This document shows positions 7,781 through 16,785 of a DNA stretch of 64,000 nucleotides, in pieces. The notes below the pieces were generated by a model. That model did no database searches, had not been told where the DNA came from, and saw nothing but the letters and a program-made list of their open reading frames with translations. Origin of the DNA: Streptomyces chattanoogensis (lineage in GTDB: Bacteria; Actinomycetota; Actinomycetes; Streptomycetales; Streptomycetaceae); NCBI RefSeq assembly GCF_001294335.1, contig NZ_LGKG01000001.1, forward strand, positions 310,001-374,000, read 5' to 3'. Made by a program: the position numbers and the translations under genes. Each line of letters opens with the position of its first letter. Positions within the stretch are counted from its first letter, which is position 1.

Positions 7781-8788
7781 TCAGTCGCCCTCGCGTCGCT
7801 CCCGGGTGGCGAGCAGCCGCCGCAGGGAGTAGAGGCGGGCCGGATCGGCGTGCCCCTCGGCGACCCACTCCTCCAGCGCGCAGTCCTTCTCGTCGTGGCT
7901 GCAGGCGCGCGGGCAGCCCTCGGTGCCCGGCTCCAGGTCGGGGAAGGCGTGGATGACCCGCGAGGGGTCGACGTGGTGCAGCCCGAAGGACCGTACGCCT
8001 GGGGTGTCGATCACCCAGCCCGAGTCGTCCGGCAGCGGCAGCGCCAGCGCCGAAGTGGTGGTGTGCCGGCCCCGGCCGGTGACCGCATTGACATGCCCGG
8101 TGGCCCGGCGGCGCTCCGGGACCAGGGCGTTGACCAGCGTGGTCTTGCCCACCCCGGAGTGCCCGACGAAGGCGGTCATCCGGCCCGTCAGCTGCTCCCG
8201 GACGCGTTCGGCGGCGCTGCCGTCGGCGAGTTCCTCGCGGTTGGTGACGACGTACGGGACGCCCAGCGCGCCGTACGACTCCAACAGGGTGTCGGCGGAG
8301 GCCAGATCGGACTTGGTCAGGACGAGGAGCGGATCCAGACCGGCGTCGTACGCCGCGACCAGACAGCGGTCGATCAGACGGGGGCGCGGCTCGGGGTCGG
8401 CCAGCGCGGTGACGATCGCCAGCTGGTCGGCGTTGGCGACCACCACCCGCTCGTACGGGTCGTCGTCGTCGGCCGTACGGCGCAGCGTCGAGGTGCGCGG
8501 TTCGACCCGGACGATCCGGGCGAGGGTGTCCTTGGCGCCGCTCAGATCGCCGACGACGGCGACGCGGTCGCCGACCACCGCGCTCTTGCGGCCCAGTTCG
8601 CGGGCCTTCATCGCGGTGACCGTGCGGCCCTCGACCAGACAGGTCAGCCGGCCGCGGTCGACGGTCAGGACCAGGCCCTCGCCCGCGTCCAGATGCTTGG
8701 GGCGGATGTTGGTGCGAGGGCGGTTGCCCTTGGGGTTGGGGCGGACACGGATGTCGTCCTCGTCGGGGTTCTTGCCGTAGCGGCGCAT
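7781..8788 (-). CDS. rsgA: Ribosome small-subunit biogenesis GTPase RsgA
   Basis: A 335-residue circularly permuted GTPase that helps mature the 30S subunit. An N-terminal OB-fold (about residues 30-100) precedes the G4 motif LTKSDL. The P-loop GHSGVGKTT and the DTPG motif follow, and the C-terminal zinc knuckle has Cys/His in GCPRACSHDEKDC. The permuted order G4-G1-G3 is diagnostic. The ATG at 8788 lies 13 bases beyond the aroA stop, so the pair is probably cotranscribed. A longer frame upstream only overlaps aroA and is not used. Confidence 0.95.
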   Translation of the reverse strand: MRRYGKNPDEDDIRVRPNPKGNRPRTNIRPKHLDAGEGLVLTVDRGRLTCLVEGRTVTAMKARELGRKSAVVGDRVAVVGDLSGAKDTLARIVRVEPRTSTLRRTADDDDPYERVVVANADQLAIVTALADPEPRPRLIDRCLVAAYDAGLDPLLVLTKSDLASADTLLESYGALGVPYVVTNREELADGSAAERVREQLTGRMTAFVGHSGVGKTTLVNALVPERRRATGHVNAVTGRGRHTTTSALALPLPDDSGWVIDTPGVRSFGLHHVDPSRVIHAFPDLEPGTEGCPRACSHDEKDCALEEWVAEGHADPARLYSLRRLLATRERREGD

Positions 8789-8801
8789 GGCGGCGTAACC
8801 C

Positions 8802-10175
8802 TCAAGCTCTCCGGGCGGGGACGGCGGCCGGGTCGAGCATGGCCGTCCACATCGCGGGGAAGTCGGGCAGGGTCTTGCCGGTGGTGGCGACGTTCTCCAC
8901 CTCCACGCCCTCGACCGCCAGGCCGATGATCGCCGCGGCGGTGGCCAGACGGTGGTCCTCGTAGGTGTGGAAGATGCCGCCGTGCAGCGGGCGAGGCCGG
9001 ATGTGCAGGCCGTCCGCGGTCTCGGTGACATCGCCGCCGAGTTCGTTGAGCTCCTTGGTGAGCGCGGCCAGCCGGTCGGTCTCGTGCAGCCGCAGATGCG
9101 CCACGCCGCGCAGGGTGGACGGGGAGTCCGCCAGGGCCGCGACGGCCGCGATGCCCGGGGTCAGCTCGCCGACCTCGCCCAGATCCACGTCGACGCCGTG
9201 GATCTTGCCGCTGCCGGTGAAGGTCAGCCCGTGCTCGGTCAGCTCGCAGGAGCCGCCCATGGCGGTGAAGATCTCGCGCAGCGCGTCACCGGGCTGGGTG
9301 GTGTGCTCGGGCCAGTCCGGGACGGTGACCCGGCCGCCGGTCACCAGGGCGGCGGCCAGGAACGGCTGGGCGTTGGACAGATCCGGCTCGACGACCAGAT
9401 CGCGCCCGAGCAGCGCGCCCGGCGTGACCCGCCACACATTGGGCTCCCCACCGGACTCGGGGGTGTCCACCTGCGCGCCGACGCTGCGCAGCATGTCGAC
9501 GGTCATCCGGATGTGCGGCATGGACGGCAGCGCCGCGCCGACGTGGCGGACCTCCACGCCCTGGTTGAAGCGCGGGGCGGACAGCAGCAGGGCGCTGACG
9601 AACTGGGACGAGGAGGAGGCGTCGATCTCGACCGCGCCGCCCTCCAGGGCACCGCCGCCGTGCACCGTCATCGGGAGCGCGCCGCGGTTGTCGTCGTCGA
9701 TCCGCGCGCCCAGGGCACGCAGCGCGTCGATGACGCCGCCCAGCGGACGCTCGTACGAACGGGGGTCGCCGTCGAAGCGGATGGGGCCGTCGGCGAGCGC
9801 GGCGACCGGCGGCAGGAAGCGCATAACCGTTCCGGCATTGCCGACATCCACGGTGGCCGGGCCGTGCAGCCCCGCCGGGATGATGCGCCAGGCCTCGCCG
9901 CCGCCGGGCAGCGCGTCGGCGCCCGCGGAACCGGCCGAGCTGGAGGAGGCGGTCTCCTCGATGCCGACGCCCATGGTGCGCAGCGCCTCGGCCATCAGGA
10001 GGGTGTCGCGGGAGCGCAGCGGGCGGCGCAGCCAGCCCGGCTCGGAGGAGAGGGCGGCCAGGACCAGGCCGCGGTTGGTGACCGATTTGGAGCCGGGCAC
10101 GGTGACGGTTGCATCGACGGCCCCCGGGGCGAGCGGGGCGGGCCACAGGGCAGGGAGTGCGGGGCTCTCGGTCAT
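8802..10175 (-). CDS. aroA: 3-phosphoshikimate 1-carboxyvinyltransferase (EPSP synthase)
   Basis: A 457-residue enzyme of the shikimate pathway. It transfers the enolpyruvyl group of PEP to shikimate 3-phosphate. PGSKSVTNR near residue 26 binds the substrate phosphate, GNAGTVMRF (about residues 112-120) is the glyphosate/PEP loop, and EDHRLATAAA lies near the C-terminus. The two-fold inverse alpha/beta repeats fit the length. A short Ser/Gly/Ala-rich insertion sits near residue 75. The gene is followed at once by rsgA on the same strand. Confidence 0.96.
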   Translation of the reverse strand: MTESPALPALWPAPLAPGAVDATVTVPGSKSVTNRGLVLAALSSEPGWLRRPLRSRDTLLMAEALRTMGVGIEETASSSSAGSAGADALPGGGEAWRIIPAGLHGPATVDVGNAGTVMRFLPPVAALADGPIRFDGDPRSYERPLGGVIDALRALGARIDDDNRGALPMTVHGGGALEGGAVEIDASSSSQFVSALLLSAPRFNQGVEVRHVGAALPSMPHIRMTVDMLRSVGAQVDTPESGGEPNVWRVTPGALLGRDLVVEPDLSNAQPFLAAALVTGGRVTVPDWPEHTTQPGDALREIFTAMGGSCELTEHGLTFTGSGKIHGVDVDLGEVGELTPGIAAVAALADSPSTLRGVAHLRLHETDRLAALTKELNELGGDVTETADGLHIRPRPLHGGIFHTYEDHRLATAAAIIGLAVEGVEVENVATTGKTLPDFPAMWTAMLDPAAVPARRA

Positions 10176-10278
10176 GCCCTTACTTTAATGGCTGGGCAAG
10201 GACTCCCATCTTGATCAAAAGTGGCGCAACCCAGACGAAACATGGCCCTGGTAGTGCGCTGGAGCTCTCGGGGGCTCG

Positions 10279-10992
10279 TCATATCCCGAGCAGCCAGCGC
10301 CCGCCGCCTATCAGGGAGCACAGCGACACCACGTGGAAGAGGCCGAGCCAGACGGCCGCCGGGACGTGGGTGAGACGGGCCAGCTGGTCCGGGTCGGAGT
10401 CCACGGCTCCGCCCCGTCGCCGCTTGCCCATCAGCTCGAACGGCGGACGTACGCCGCCCAGCAGCAGGAACCACACCGCCGCGTACGCGAACGCCGCCTG
10501 GACGTACGGAGTCGTCAGCCAGGAGACGAGGAGGAAGGCGGCACCGGCCAGGACGACGGTGAGCACGCCGTACGCGTTACGGATCATGACCAGCATGGCG
10601 ATCAGCAGCGCCGTGGCGCCCCACAGCAGCGCCGTGATGTGCCCCGCGGCCAGCAGCGCCGCGCCCGCCAGGCCCAGCAGGGGCGGGGCGGTGTAGCCCG
10701 CCGCGGCGGTCAGCACCATGCCCAGCCCGGTCGGCTTGCCGCGGGAGACGGTCAGCCCCGAGGTGTCCGAGTGCAGCCGGATGCCCTGCAGGCGGCGGCC
10801 CATCACCAGGGCGACCAGCCCGTGCCCGCCCTCGTGCGCGATGGTCACGGCATTCCGCGACAGCCGCCAGGCGGTGTGCGGGACGACGGCGCCCAGCGCC
10901 ACCACCCCGGTGGCGATCACCAGCCAGAGGGAGGGGTCGGGCTGGACCCCGAAAACGCGGTCCCAGACGTCCGAGATGTGGTCGGTATCCAT
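10279..10992 (-). CDS. M50B-like site-2-type membrane metalloprotease
   Basis: A 237-residue polytopic membrane protein. IAHEGGHGLVA (about residues 51-61) gives the HExxH zinc motif of M50-type proteases within the first membrane region. At least five more hydrophobic helices follow. Its substrate is unknown. Related actinobacterial genes are annotated as M50 peptidases with no demonstrated role. The ATG at 10992 is preferred because GGGGAG precedes it. The gene is divergent from the SRAP gene, with only 35 bases between the starts. Confidence 0.85.
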   Translation of the reverse strand: MDTDHISDVWDRVFGVQPDPSLWLVIATGVVALGAVVPHTAWRLSRNAVTIAHEGGHGLVALVMGRRLQGIRLHSDTSGLTVSRGKPTGLGMVLTAAAGYTAPPLLGLAGAALLAAGHITALLWGATALLIAMLVMIRNAYGVLTVVLAGAAFLLVSWLTTPYVQAAFAYAAVWFLLLGGVRPPFELMGKRRRGGAVDSDPDQLARLTHVPAAVWLGLFHVVSLCSLIGGGRWLLGI

Positions 10993-11027
10993 GTCTCCCC
11001 TTCGTGTGGCATGGCAGTGTGGCACGC

Positions 11028-11858
11028 ATGTGCGGTAGGTATGCAGCGAGTCGTCAGCCCGAGGACCTGGTGAGCACCTTCGGTGTCCGGCAGTGGGAAC
11101 CGCAGGAGACCCTGGCCCCCAGCTGGAACGTCGCCCCGACGGCCGGTGTGCACGCGGTGCTGGAGCGGCCCGTCAAGGGCGAGGCGGCGGCCGCGTTCCC
11201 GCCCGGACCGGTGCGCCAGCTGCGCACGCTCAAGTGGGGCCTGGTCCCGTCGTGGTCGAAATCACCCGAGGGCGCCGCGAAGATGATCAACGCGCGGGCC
11301 GAGACGCTGCACGAGAAGCCGTCCTTCAAGCGCGCCTTCGGCGCCCGCCGGTGCCTGCTGCCCGGTGACGGCTACTTCGAGTGGGTCACCGCCGCCGCCG
11401 AGCGGCAGCTGGAGGAGCAGGGCAGGAAGAAGCGGCCGCGGAAGCAGCCGTATTTCGTGACGCCCGCCGACGGCTCCGTGATGGCGATGGCCGGGCTGTA
11501 CGAGTTCTGGCGGGACCCGACGCTGCCGCCGGACCACTCGCTGGCCTGGTGGGTGACCTGCACGGTCGTCACCACGGAGGCCGAGACCACGCCGCTGGCC
11601 GGCGCCACCGGGGGCGAGGGCCCGCAGTCGCTGGCCGACATCCACCCCCGGATGCCGCTGGTGCTGACCCCGGACCGCTGGGACGCCTGGCTCGACCCGG
11701 CCCGTACGGACCCCGACGACCTGCGCGCCCTGCTGGCCCCGCCGCCGGCCGGGCTGATGCGCGCCTACCCGGTGCGGACGGAGGTCAGCAACGTCCGCAA
11801 CAACGGGCCCGAACTGCTCGAGGAGCTCGCGGCCCCGGAGGTCGGCACGCTGTTCTGA
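11028..11858 (+). CDS. SRAP-domain abasic-site processing protein (YedK/HMCES family)
   Basis: A 276-residue protein that starts MCGRY, so Cys2 is exposed after Met removal. That cysteine forms the covalent cross-link to abasic sites in single-stranded DNA. Other family features are the Asn in SWNVAP, WGLVPSW, MINARAET, CLLPGDGYFEW with the catalytic Glu, and HPRMPL with the active-site His. The ATG at 11028 is fixed by the need for Cys2. An upstream in-frame GTG would bury it and is rejected. The protein protects replication at abasic lesions. A short KR-rich insert (about residues 135-150) is unremarkable. Confidence 0.95.
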   Translation: MCGRYAASRQPEDLVSTFGVRQWEPQETLAPSWNVAPTAGVHAVLERPVKGEAAAAFPPGPVRQLRTLKWGLVPSWSKSPEGAAKMINARAETLHEKPSFKRAFGARRCLLPGDGYFEWVTAAAERQLEEQGRKKRPRKQPYFVTPADGSVMAMAGLYEFWRDPTLPPDHSLAWWVTCTVVTTEAETTPLAGATGGEGPQSLADIHPRMPLVLTPDRWDAWLDPARTDPDDLRALLAPPPAGLMRAYPVRTEVSNVRNNGPELLEELAAPEVGTLF

Positions 11859-11902
11859 GAGCCGATTCCGGAGCGGCCGCCCGGCCGGGGCAGGATGGAC
11901 GT

Positions 11903-12550
11903 ATGAGTACGAGGGCGAACGAGAGCGAGACGGTCGCGACCCCGGCGGGCGACGCCCGCATCACCTGGTTCCGTGATGTGCAGCCGGCGCGGGCCGTGAT
12001 CGCCGTCAGCCATGGCGCGGGCGGCGGCATCGAGGCCCGCGACCTGCGTGCCCTGGCCGCCGTGCTGCCCGCCCGCGGCTACCCCGTGGCGCTGGTCGAG
12101 CAGCCGTGGCGGGTGGCCGGGAAGAAGGTGGCGCCCGCGCCCAGGACGCTGGACGCCGGATGGACGGCCCTGTGGCCCGCCCTGGAGAAGCCGGGCCTGC
12201 CGGTGGTGGCGGGCGGCCGCAGCGCCGGCGCCCGGGTGGCCTGCCGTACGGCCCGCGAACTGGGCGCGCACGCCGTCCTGGCCCTCAGCTTCCCGCTGCA
12301 CCCGCCGGGCCGGCCGGAGAAGTCCCGTGCGGACGAGCTGACCGGTGCCGGGGTGCCCACACTGGTCGTCCAGGGCGGCCGCGACCCGTTCGGCCGGCCG
12401 GAGGAGTTCCCGCCGGACACGGAGATCACCGAGGTGGCGTACGGGGACCACGGGTTCGCGGTGCCCAAGTCGGCGGGGGTCGCCGAGGCGGCGTCGATGG
12501 CCGTGATCACGGACGCGGTGGCGGAGTGGCTCGACGGGATGTTCGGCTGA
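11903..12550 (+). CDS. Alpha/beta-hydrolase of the KANL3/Tex30 type
   Basis: A 215-residue cytoplasmic protein with an alpha/beta-hydrolase fold. The oxyanion region is SHGAGGGI (about residues 36-43), the nucleophile elbow is GGRSAGAR, the Asp is in VVQGGRDPFG, and the His is in YGDHGF. The catalytic triad Ser-Asp-His is therefore complete. The substrate is not known. The family is widespread in actinobacteria. The gene lies 44 bases after the SRAP gene in the same direction and may share its transcript. The ATG at 11903 is preceded by a weak CAGGAT. Confidence 0.85.
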   Translation: MSTRANESETVATPAGDARITWFRDVQPARAVIAVSHGAGGGIEARDLRALAAVLPARGYPVALVEQPWRVAGKKVAPAPRTLDAGWTALWPALEKPGLPVVAGGRSAGARVACRTARELGAHAVLALSFPLHPPGRPEKSRADELTGAGVPTLVVQGGRDPFGRPEEFPPDTEITEVAYGDHGFAVPKSAGVAEAASMAVITDAVAEWLDGMFG

Positions 12551-12867
12551 GGGCGAGGCCGCGGTGGCCTCGTGCGGGCCGGCGGCTGCATCGATATCTG
12601 TGAAACAACTCCGCGAACGGGGAATGCGGCGCCGCCCGCGGCTGTTGTGCCTGGCGTATGGATCCAGTACGTCCAGCGCACGCAGCACGAGGAATGGGAG
12701 TCCGCCGCATGGGAATCGCCTGCGCCACCCGCCCGGCCGCCGATCTGCCGTGGTCGCAGATGCAGGTGACACAGCCTGCCCCGGCTGGAGCGGCGGCGGC
12801 CCCTGATCGTCGTCTATTCTCCGATTCGAGGGGGTCCGTATCCGGATCCGTCACGGTGTTGGAGGAG
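12551..12867. other. sigR upstream region (promoters and long-isoform coding)
   Basis: The 317 bases before the short sigR start hold the autoregulated promoter (12621-12646). They also hold an in-frame ATG at 12709 with GGGAG upstream that would encode a 53-residue N-terminal extension, and a possible second -10 (TATTCT, 12815-12820) placed to serve the short form. Confidence 0.6.
12621..12646 (+). promoter_or_regulatory. SigR-dependent promoter (sigRp2-like)
   Basis: GGAAT (12621-12625), exactly 18 bases, then GTT (12644-12646) matches the SigR promoter consensus. It fits the known positive feedback of sigR on itself in S. coelicolor. Transcription would start near 12653, upstream of the long-isoform start. 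Confidence 0.85.
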
Positions 12868-13572
12868 GTGGGTCCGGTCACCGGTACCGGCGCAGGGACC
12901 GACGGCACGGCTGAGGACAGGACCGCGGGCCGGCAGGAGAGCGACGCCGAGCGCACCGCGCGCTTCGAGCGGGACGCCCTCGTCTTCCTGGACCAGATGT
13001 ACTCCGCCGCGCTGCGCATGACGCGCAATCCGGCCGATGCGGAGGACCTGGTGCAGGAGACGTACGCCAAGGCGTACGCGTCCTTCCGCCAGTTCCGGGA
13101 GGGCACCAACCTCAAGGCCTGGATGTACCGCATCCTCACCAACACCTTCATCAACACCTACCGCAAGAAGCAGCGGGAGCCGCAGCGCAGCGCCGCCGAC
13201 GAGATCGAGGACTGGCAGCTGGCGCGCGCCGAGTCGCATATGTCGACCGGCCTGCAGTCCGCCGAGTCCCAGGCCCTCGACCACCTCCCCGACTCGGACG
13301 TGAAGGCCGCACTCCAGGCGATCCCGGAGGAATTCCGCATTGCGGTCTACCTCGCGGACGTCGAGGGCTTTGCGTACAAGGAGATCGCGGACATCATGGG
13401 GACACCCATCGGCACGGTGATGTCCCGTCTGCACCGCGGCCGCCGCCAACTGCGCGGCATGCTGGAGGATTACGCCCGCGAACGCGGGCTGGTCCCCGCG
13501 GGTGCGACGGCCGCGGACCCGCAGGCCGCGCGGACATCGGGGTCGCACGACCGGAAAGGCGCGGGATCATGA
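12868..13572 (+). CDS. sigR: ECF sigma factor SigR (thiol-oxidative stress)
   Basis: Given here as the 234-residue short form starting at GTG 12868. Sigma region 2 spans about residues 35-100 ([26 protein letters not shown] is its core, with [12 protein letters not shown]), and region 4 spans about 140-200 ([25 protein letters not shown]). SigR drives thioredoxin, mycothiol and proteolysis genes when disulphide stress releases it from RsrA. The frame stays open upstream. An ATG at 12709 would give a form 53 residues longer, comparable with the unstable SigR' isoform of S. coelicolor. The stop overlaps the rsrA start (ATGA), indicating coupling. AGGAGG abuts the short GTG unusually closely. 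Confidence 0.95.
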   Translation: MGPVTGTGAGTDGTAEDRTAGRQESDAERTARFERDALVFLDQMYSAALRMTRNPADAEDLVQETYAKAYASFRQFREGTNLKAWMYRILTNTFINTYRKKQREPQRSAADEIEDWQLARAESHMSTGLQSAESQALDHLPDSDVKAALQAIPEEFRIAVYLADVEGFAYKEIADIMGTPIGTVMSRLHRGRRQLRGMLEDYARERGLVPAGATAADPQAARTSGSHDRKGAGS

Positions 13573-13979
13573 GCTGCGGAGAGCCGCACGAGAAGGACTG
13601 CTCAGAGGTCCTTGACCACCTCTACGAGTATCTCGACCGGGAGATGCCCGCCGGGGAGTGCGCGGAGTTCCAGGTGCATCTGGACGAATGCTCGCCGTGC
13701 CTGGAGAAGTACGGACTGGAGCAGGCCGTCAAGAAGCTGGTCAAGCGCTGCTGCGGCCATGACGACGTCCCCACCGACCTGCGCTCCAAGGTCATGGGCC
13801 GGATCGATCTGATCCGGGCCGGGGAGACCGTGCCCGAGGTCAGCGTGCTCGAACAGGCCAAGAACGAGCAGGCCGAGCGCGAGCAGGCACAGGCCCGGAA
13901 GGAACAGGCGCAGCGGGAGCCGTCGTCCGGCACCGCCGATGCGGCCGATGCACATGCCGAGGCCGCGCGGGGCGAATAA
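13569..13979 (+). CDS. rsrA: Anti-sigma factor RsrA (zinc-dependent redox switch)
   Basis: A 136-residue ZAS-family anti-sigma factor that holds SigR when reduced. The zinc/redox residues fall exactly at Cys11, His37, Cys41 and Cys44 (HLDECSPC), together with Cys3 and a CC pair near residue 61. Oxidation of the Cys11/Cys44 site releases SigR. The start overlaps the sigR stop by four bases. The C-terminal ~40 residues are a Gln/Glu/Ala-rich tail that makes the protein roughly 30 residues longer than the S. coelicolor protein. A hairpin at 13987-14006 follows. Confidence 0.96.
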   Translation: MSCGEPHEKDCSEVLDHLYEYLDREMPAGECAEFQVHLDECSPCLEKYGLEQAVKKLVKRCCGHDDVPTDLRSKVMGRIDLIRAGETVPEVSVLEQAKNEQAEREQAQARKEQAQREPSSGTADAADAHAEAARGE

Positions 13980-13986
13980 CGCGGTA

Positions 13987-14006
13987 CCTCACCCCAAGGG
14001 GTGAGG
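13987..14006 (+). terminator. Terminator hairpin of the sigR-rsrA unit
   Basis: CCTCACCC and GGGTGAGG form a perfect 8-bp stem with a CAAG loop, starting eight bases after the rsrA stop. Confidence 0.7.
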
Positions 14007-14128
14007 GGCGGGGTGATTCGTCCCGCCCGATCCGCTGATGCGCCGTCCCCGGCGCTCCGGCGCCTCTATCCTCACCGAACCCAGGCGTGCCGCGGACGCG
14101 GCGCCACGGGGCAGCGTGAGGAGGCGCG

Positions 14129-15505
14129 ATGCGGGGACTTCCGGCGGCCGCGCGAGGGTATATCGGCTGCGCCGCCCTGGCCGCGGCGCTGTGTGCCGCC
14201 CCCGCCTTACGGACCGGCGCCGCAGCCCCCTGGGCCGGCACCCTGGCCCTGACCACCCTCTACGGACTGTGCGAACAGCTGCGCCGCTGCCCCCTGACGG
14301 CCGCCTCCGGCGCGTTCCCCGCGGGCTGGGCCAGCCCCGTCCTCCTGGCCGGAGCCCTGCTGCTGCCGCCGCACCTGGCCGCGCTGGTCGCCGTCCCCGG
14401 AGCCCTGACCGCCCCGGCCGGTCCCCGCTCCGCGCTCGCCCGCAGGATCTGGCACGCCGCCGAACTCGCCCTGGCCTGCTGCGCGGCCTCCCGGCTCGGC
14501 CATGTCCTCACCGACGCCCTCGGCCACCACCCGCTGTCCGCGCCGCAGTTCCCGCTCGTCCTGCTCCCGGCCGCGGCCGCCGCCCTCGCCTTCTGCGCCG
14601 TGCTCGCCGCACTGGACGGCGGCATCCTCATCGCCGCCGAGCGCCACCCGGCCCGCACCGCCTGGCGCGGACTGCTGACCTCCTCGCTGGGCCCGTATCT
14701 GGTCCACGGGCTCGCCGGGCTGATGATGGCGGTCCTGTGGCGCAGCGCGTACGGACCGCCGGCGGCGCTGCTCGTGCTGCTGCCGATGTACCTCTCGTGC
14801 TGGGTCTTCGCCCAGTACCACCGTGAACGCGCCGCCCACCAGGCCACCATCCGCGCCCTGGTCCAGGCCGTGGACATCAAGGACCGCTACACCCGCGGCC
14901 ACAGCGAACGGGTCGGCCGGGCCTCGGTGATGATCGCCCGGGAGCTGGGCATGGCGGAGGACCGGACGGAGATGCTCCGGTTCGCCGGGATCCTGCACGA
15001 CGTCGGCAAACTCGGCGTCCCCACCCGGCTGTTGCGCAAGGACGGACCGCTGACGCCCGAGGAGCGCGGGGTGATCGAGCTGCACCCCGAGTACGGCCAT
15101 GAGATCGTCCGCGGCATCGGCTTCCTCGGCGAGGCCCGCGCGGCGATCCTGCACCACCACGAGCGGCTGGACGGCAGGGGCTACCCCTACGGCCTGTCGG
15201 GCCACCACATCCCGGAGTCCGCCCGGGTGGTCGCGGTCGCCGACGCCTTCGACGCGATGACCTCCAACCGCTCCTACAGCCGCGCCCGCCCGGTCCCGGC
15301 CGCCGTCGCGGAGCTGCGCAGATGTGCCGGGACGCACTTCGACCCGCGGATGGTGGCGGCGCTGGCCGCGTCGCTGGAGCGGCACGGCTGGCACCCCGGC
15401 CTGGTGACGGCGGCGGAGCCCGGGAGCGGAAACGTCACTCCTCCGCGGCCGCGCGCGACGGTGCCCGAAGCGGCGCCCCCGGGCCGCCGGGACGGTGCGC
15501 CATGA
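14129..15505 (+). CDS. Membrane-anchored HD-GYP protein (complete catalytic motif)
   Basis: A 458-residue protein. Six or so hydrophobic segments fill residues 8-230, and an HD-GYP domain spans about 245-425. All signature residues are present: His in RGHSERVG, HD in ILHDVGK, His in LHPEYGHE, then HHHERLDGRGYPYG and Asp in VADAFDAMTSNR. Such domains hydrolyse cyclic di-GMP, which controls development in Streptomyces. Other HD substrates remain possible. The last ~35 residues are a disordered Pro/Arg/Ala tail. The stop overlaps the start of the next gene (ATGA), which encodes a diverged paralogue. Confidence 0.9.
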   Translation: MRGLPAAARGYIGCAALAAALCAAPALRTGAAAPWAGTLALTTLYGLCEQLRRCPLTAASGAFPAGWASPVLLAGALLLPPHLAALVAVPGALTAPAGPRSALARRIWHAAELALACCAASRLGHVLTDALGHHPLSAPQFPLVLLPAAAAALAFCAVLAALDGGILIAAERHPARTAWRGLLTSSLGPYLVHGLAGLMMAVLWRSAYGPPAALLVLLPMYLSCWVFAQYHRERAAHQATIRALVQAVDIKDRYTRGHSERVGRASVMIARELGMAEDRTEMLRFAGILHDVGKLGVPTRLLRKDGPLTPEERGVIELHPEYGHEIVRGIGFLGEARAAILHHHERLDGRGYPYGLSGHHIPESARVVAVADAFDAMTSNRSYSRARPVPAAVAELRRCAGTHFDPRMVAALAASLERHGWHPGLVTAAEPGSGNVTPPRPRATVPEAAPPGRRDGAP

Positions 15506-16785
15506 CCCTCCCCCGCAGCGCAGGCGCCCCCCTCGTCACCGCAGTCCACACCGCGGCCGCCGTCCTCGCCGTCTGGGGCCTCGGGCGGACGCTGTGGGAG
15601 GGTCTGGCGCAGCCCGGGACCGCGCTCGCCTTCGGGGTGCTGATCGCCGCCGGCGAGCTGCTGCGCCGCGGGCCCGACCGCACCACCGGCCCCGGCGAGC
15701 GGGAGAGCGCCCCCCTCGGCGCGGCCGGCGCGCTCGCGTATGCGCTGCTCGGCGAGGCGGGCGGGCGGCCGACGGCGCACGGTGTGGCGGGGACCGTCTC
15801 GGTCGTGCTCGCCGCCGTCCTGGTGGGACTCGTCCCGCATCTCGCGCTCGGCCGGGCCCATGCCCGCGACCACCTCGCCCGCCGCGTGCTGACCGCCGGC
15901 TTCGCCGCCACCTGCTTCCAACCCCTCTACCACACCGGCACCTTGGTGCAGTGGGGCGCCGACGGCCGGCTCCACCCGCTCCTGCTGGTCGGGCTGCTGG
16001 TGCTCACCATGCTGTGCGACGCGGTGCTGGCCGCCGCCCTCGCCCGCGCCCGTACCGGCTGGCCGTACGGTCCGCTGCTGCGCGACGAGTTGCGGGCGCT
16101 GCTCGGCATCGGCACCGCCATCTGTGCCACCGGGGTGGTCATCTCGCTCACCACCGCCGTCGCCGGCCTCTGGGCGCTGCCGGTGTGCGCCCTGCCGCTG
16201 CTGCTGACGCAGTTCGCCTTCCGCCGCTTCGCCGCCGTACGGGCCACCTACCGCCAGACCATCGCCTCGCTGGCCCGCGCCACCGAGATCGCCGGATACA
16301 CCCCGCCCGGCCACGCCCGCCGGGTGGCCGCGCTCAGCCGCGCGGTGGGCCGCGAACTGGGGCTGAGCGAACCGGACTTGGATGTCCTCGAATACGCCGC
16401 GCTGATGCACGACATCGGCCAGCTCTCGCTCCTGGACCCGGTCCCGGCCGGCGCGACCGCACCGCTGCCACCCGACGAACAGCGCCGGATCGCGCTGCTG
16501 GGCGGCGCCGTTGTCCGGCAGACCGGCGCCCCGGCGCAGGTCGCGGTGATCGTCGAGCGGCAGGCCGATCCGTTCCGCGACCAGCCGGTCACCGCCCGTA
16601 TCGTCCGTACGGTCAACGCCTACGACGACCTGGCGCGGGGGACCGCGGGCCCCGGCGGACCGCTGCGCGCCCTGGAGCGGCTGCGGCTGTCCACCGCGCA
16701 GGACCACGAGCCCCGGGTCGTCGAGGCGCTCGCCCGGGTCCTGGCGGCGGGGCGGGTGCCGGGGCGGGCAGCGTGCGGCGGGTGA
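15502..16785 (+). CDS. Membrane-anchored degenerate HD-GYP paralogue
   Basis: A 427-residue protein with the same plan as its upstream neighbour: hydrophobic segments over about residues 10-235, then an HD-type domain. The first His (PPGHARRVAA) and the HD pair (LMHDIGQL) remain. The middle His is replaced in LLGGAVVRQT, and the HH...GYP segment is replaced by VIVERQADPFRD. A catalytically weak or purely regulatory role is likely. The start at 15502 overlaps the upstream stop, so the two are translated together and may pair. It could also be an HD phosphohydrolase with another substrate. Confidence 0.82.
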   Translation: MTLPRSAGAPLVTAVHTAAAVLAVWGLGRTLWEGLAQPGTALAFGVLIAAGELLRRGPDRTTGPGERESAPLGAAGALAYALLGEAGGRPTAHGVAGTVSVVLAAVLVGLVPHLALGRAHARDHLARRVLTAGFAATCFQPLYHTGTLVQWGADGRLHPLLLVGLLVLTMLCDAVLAAALARARTGWPYGPLLRDELRALLGIGTAICATGVVISLTTAVAGLWALPVCALPLLLTQFAFRRFAAVRATYRQTIASLARATEIAGYTPPGHARRVAALSRAVGRELGLSEPDLDVLEYAALMHDIGQLSLLDPVPAGATAPLPPDEQRRIALLGGAVVRQTGAPAQVAVIVERQADPFRDQPVTARIVRTVNAYDDLARGTAGPGGPLRALERLRLSTAQDHEPRVVEALARVLAAGRVPGRAACGG

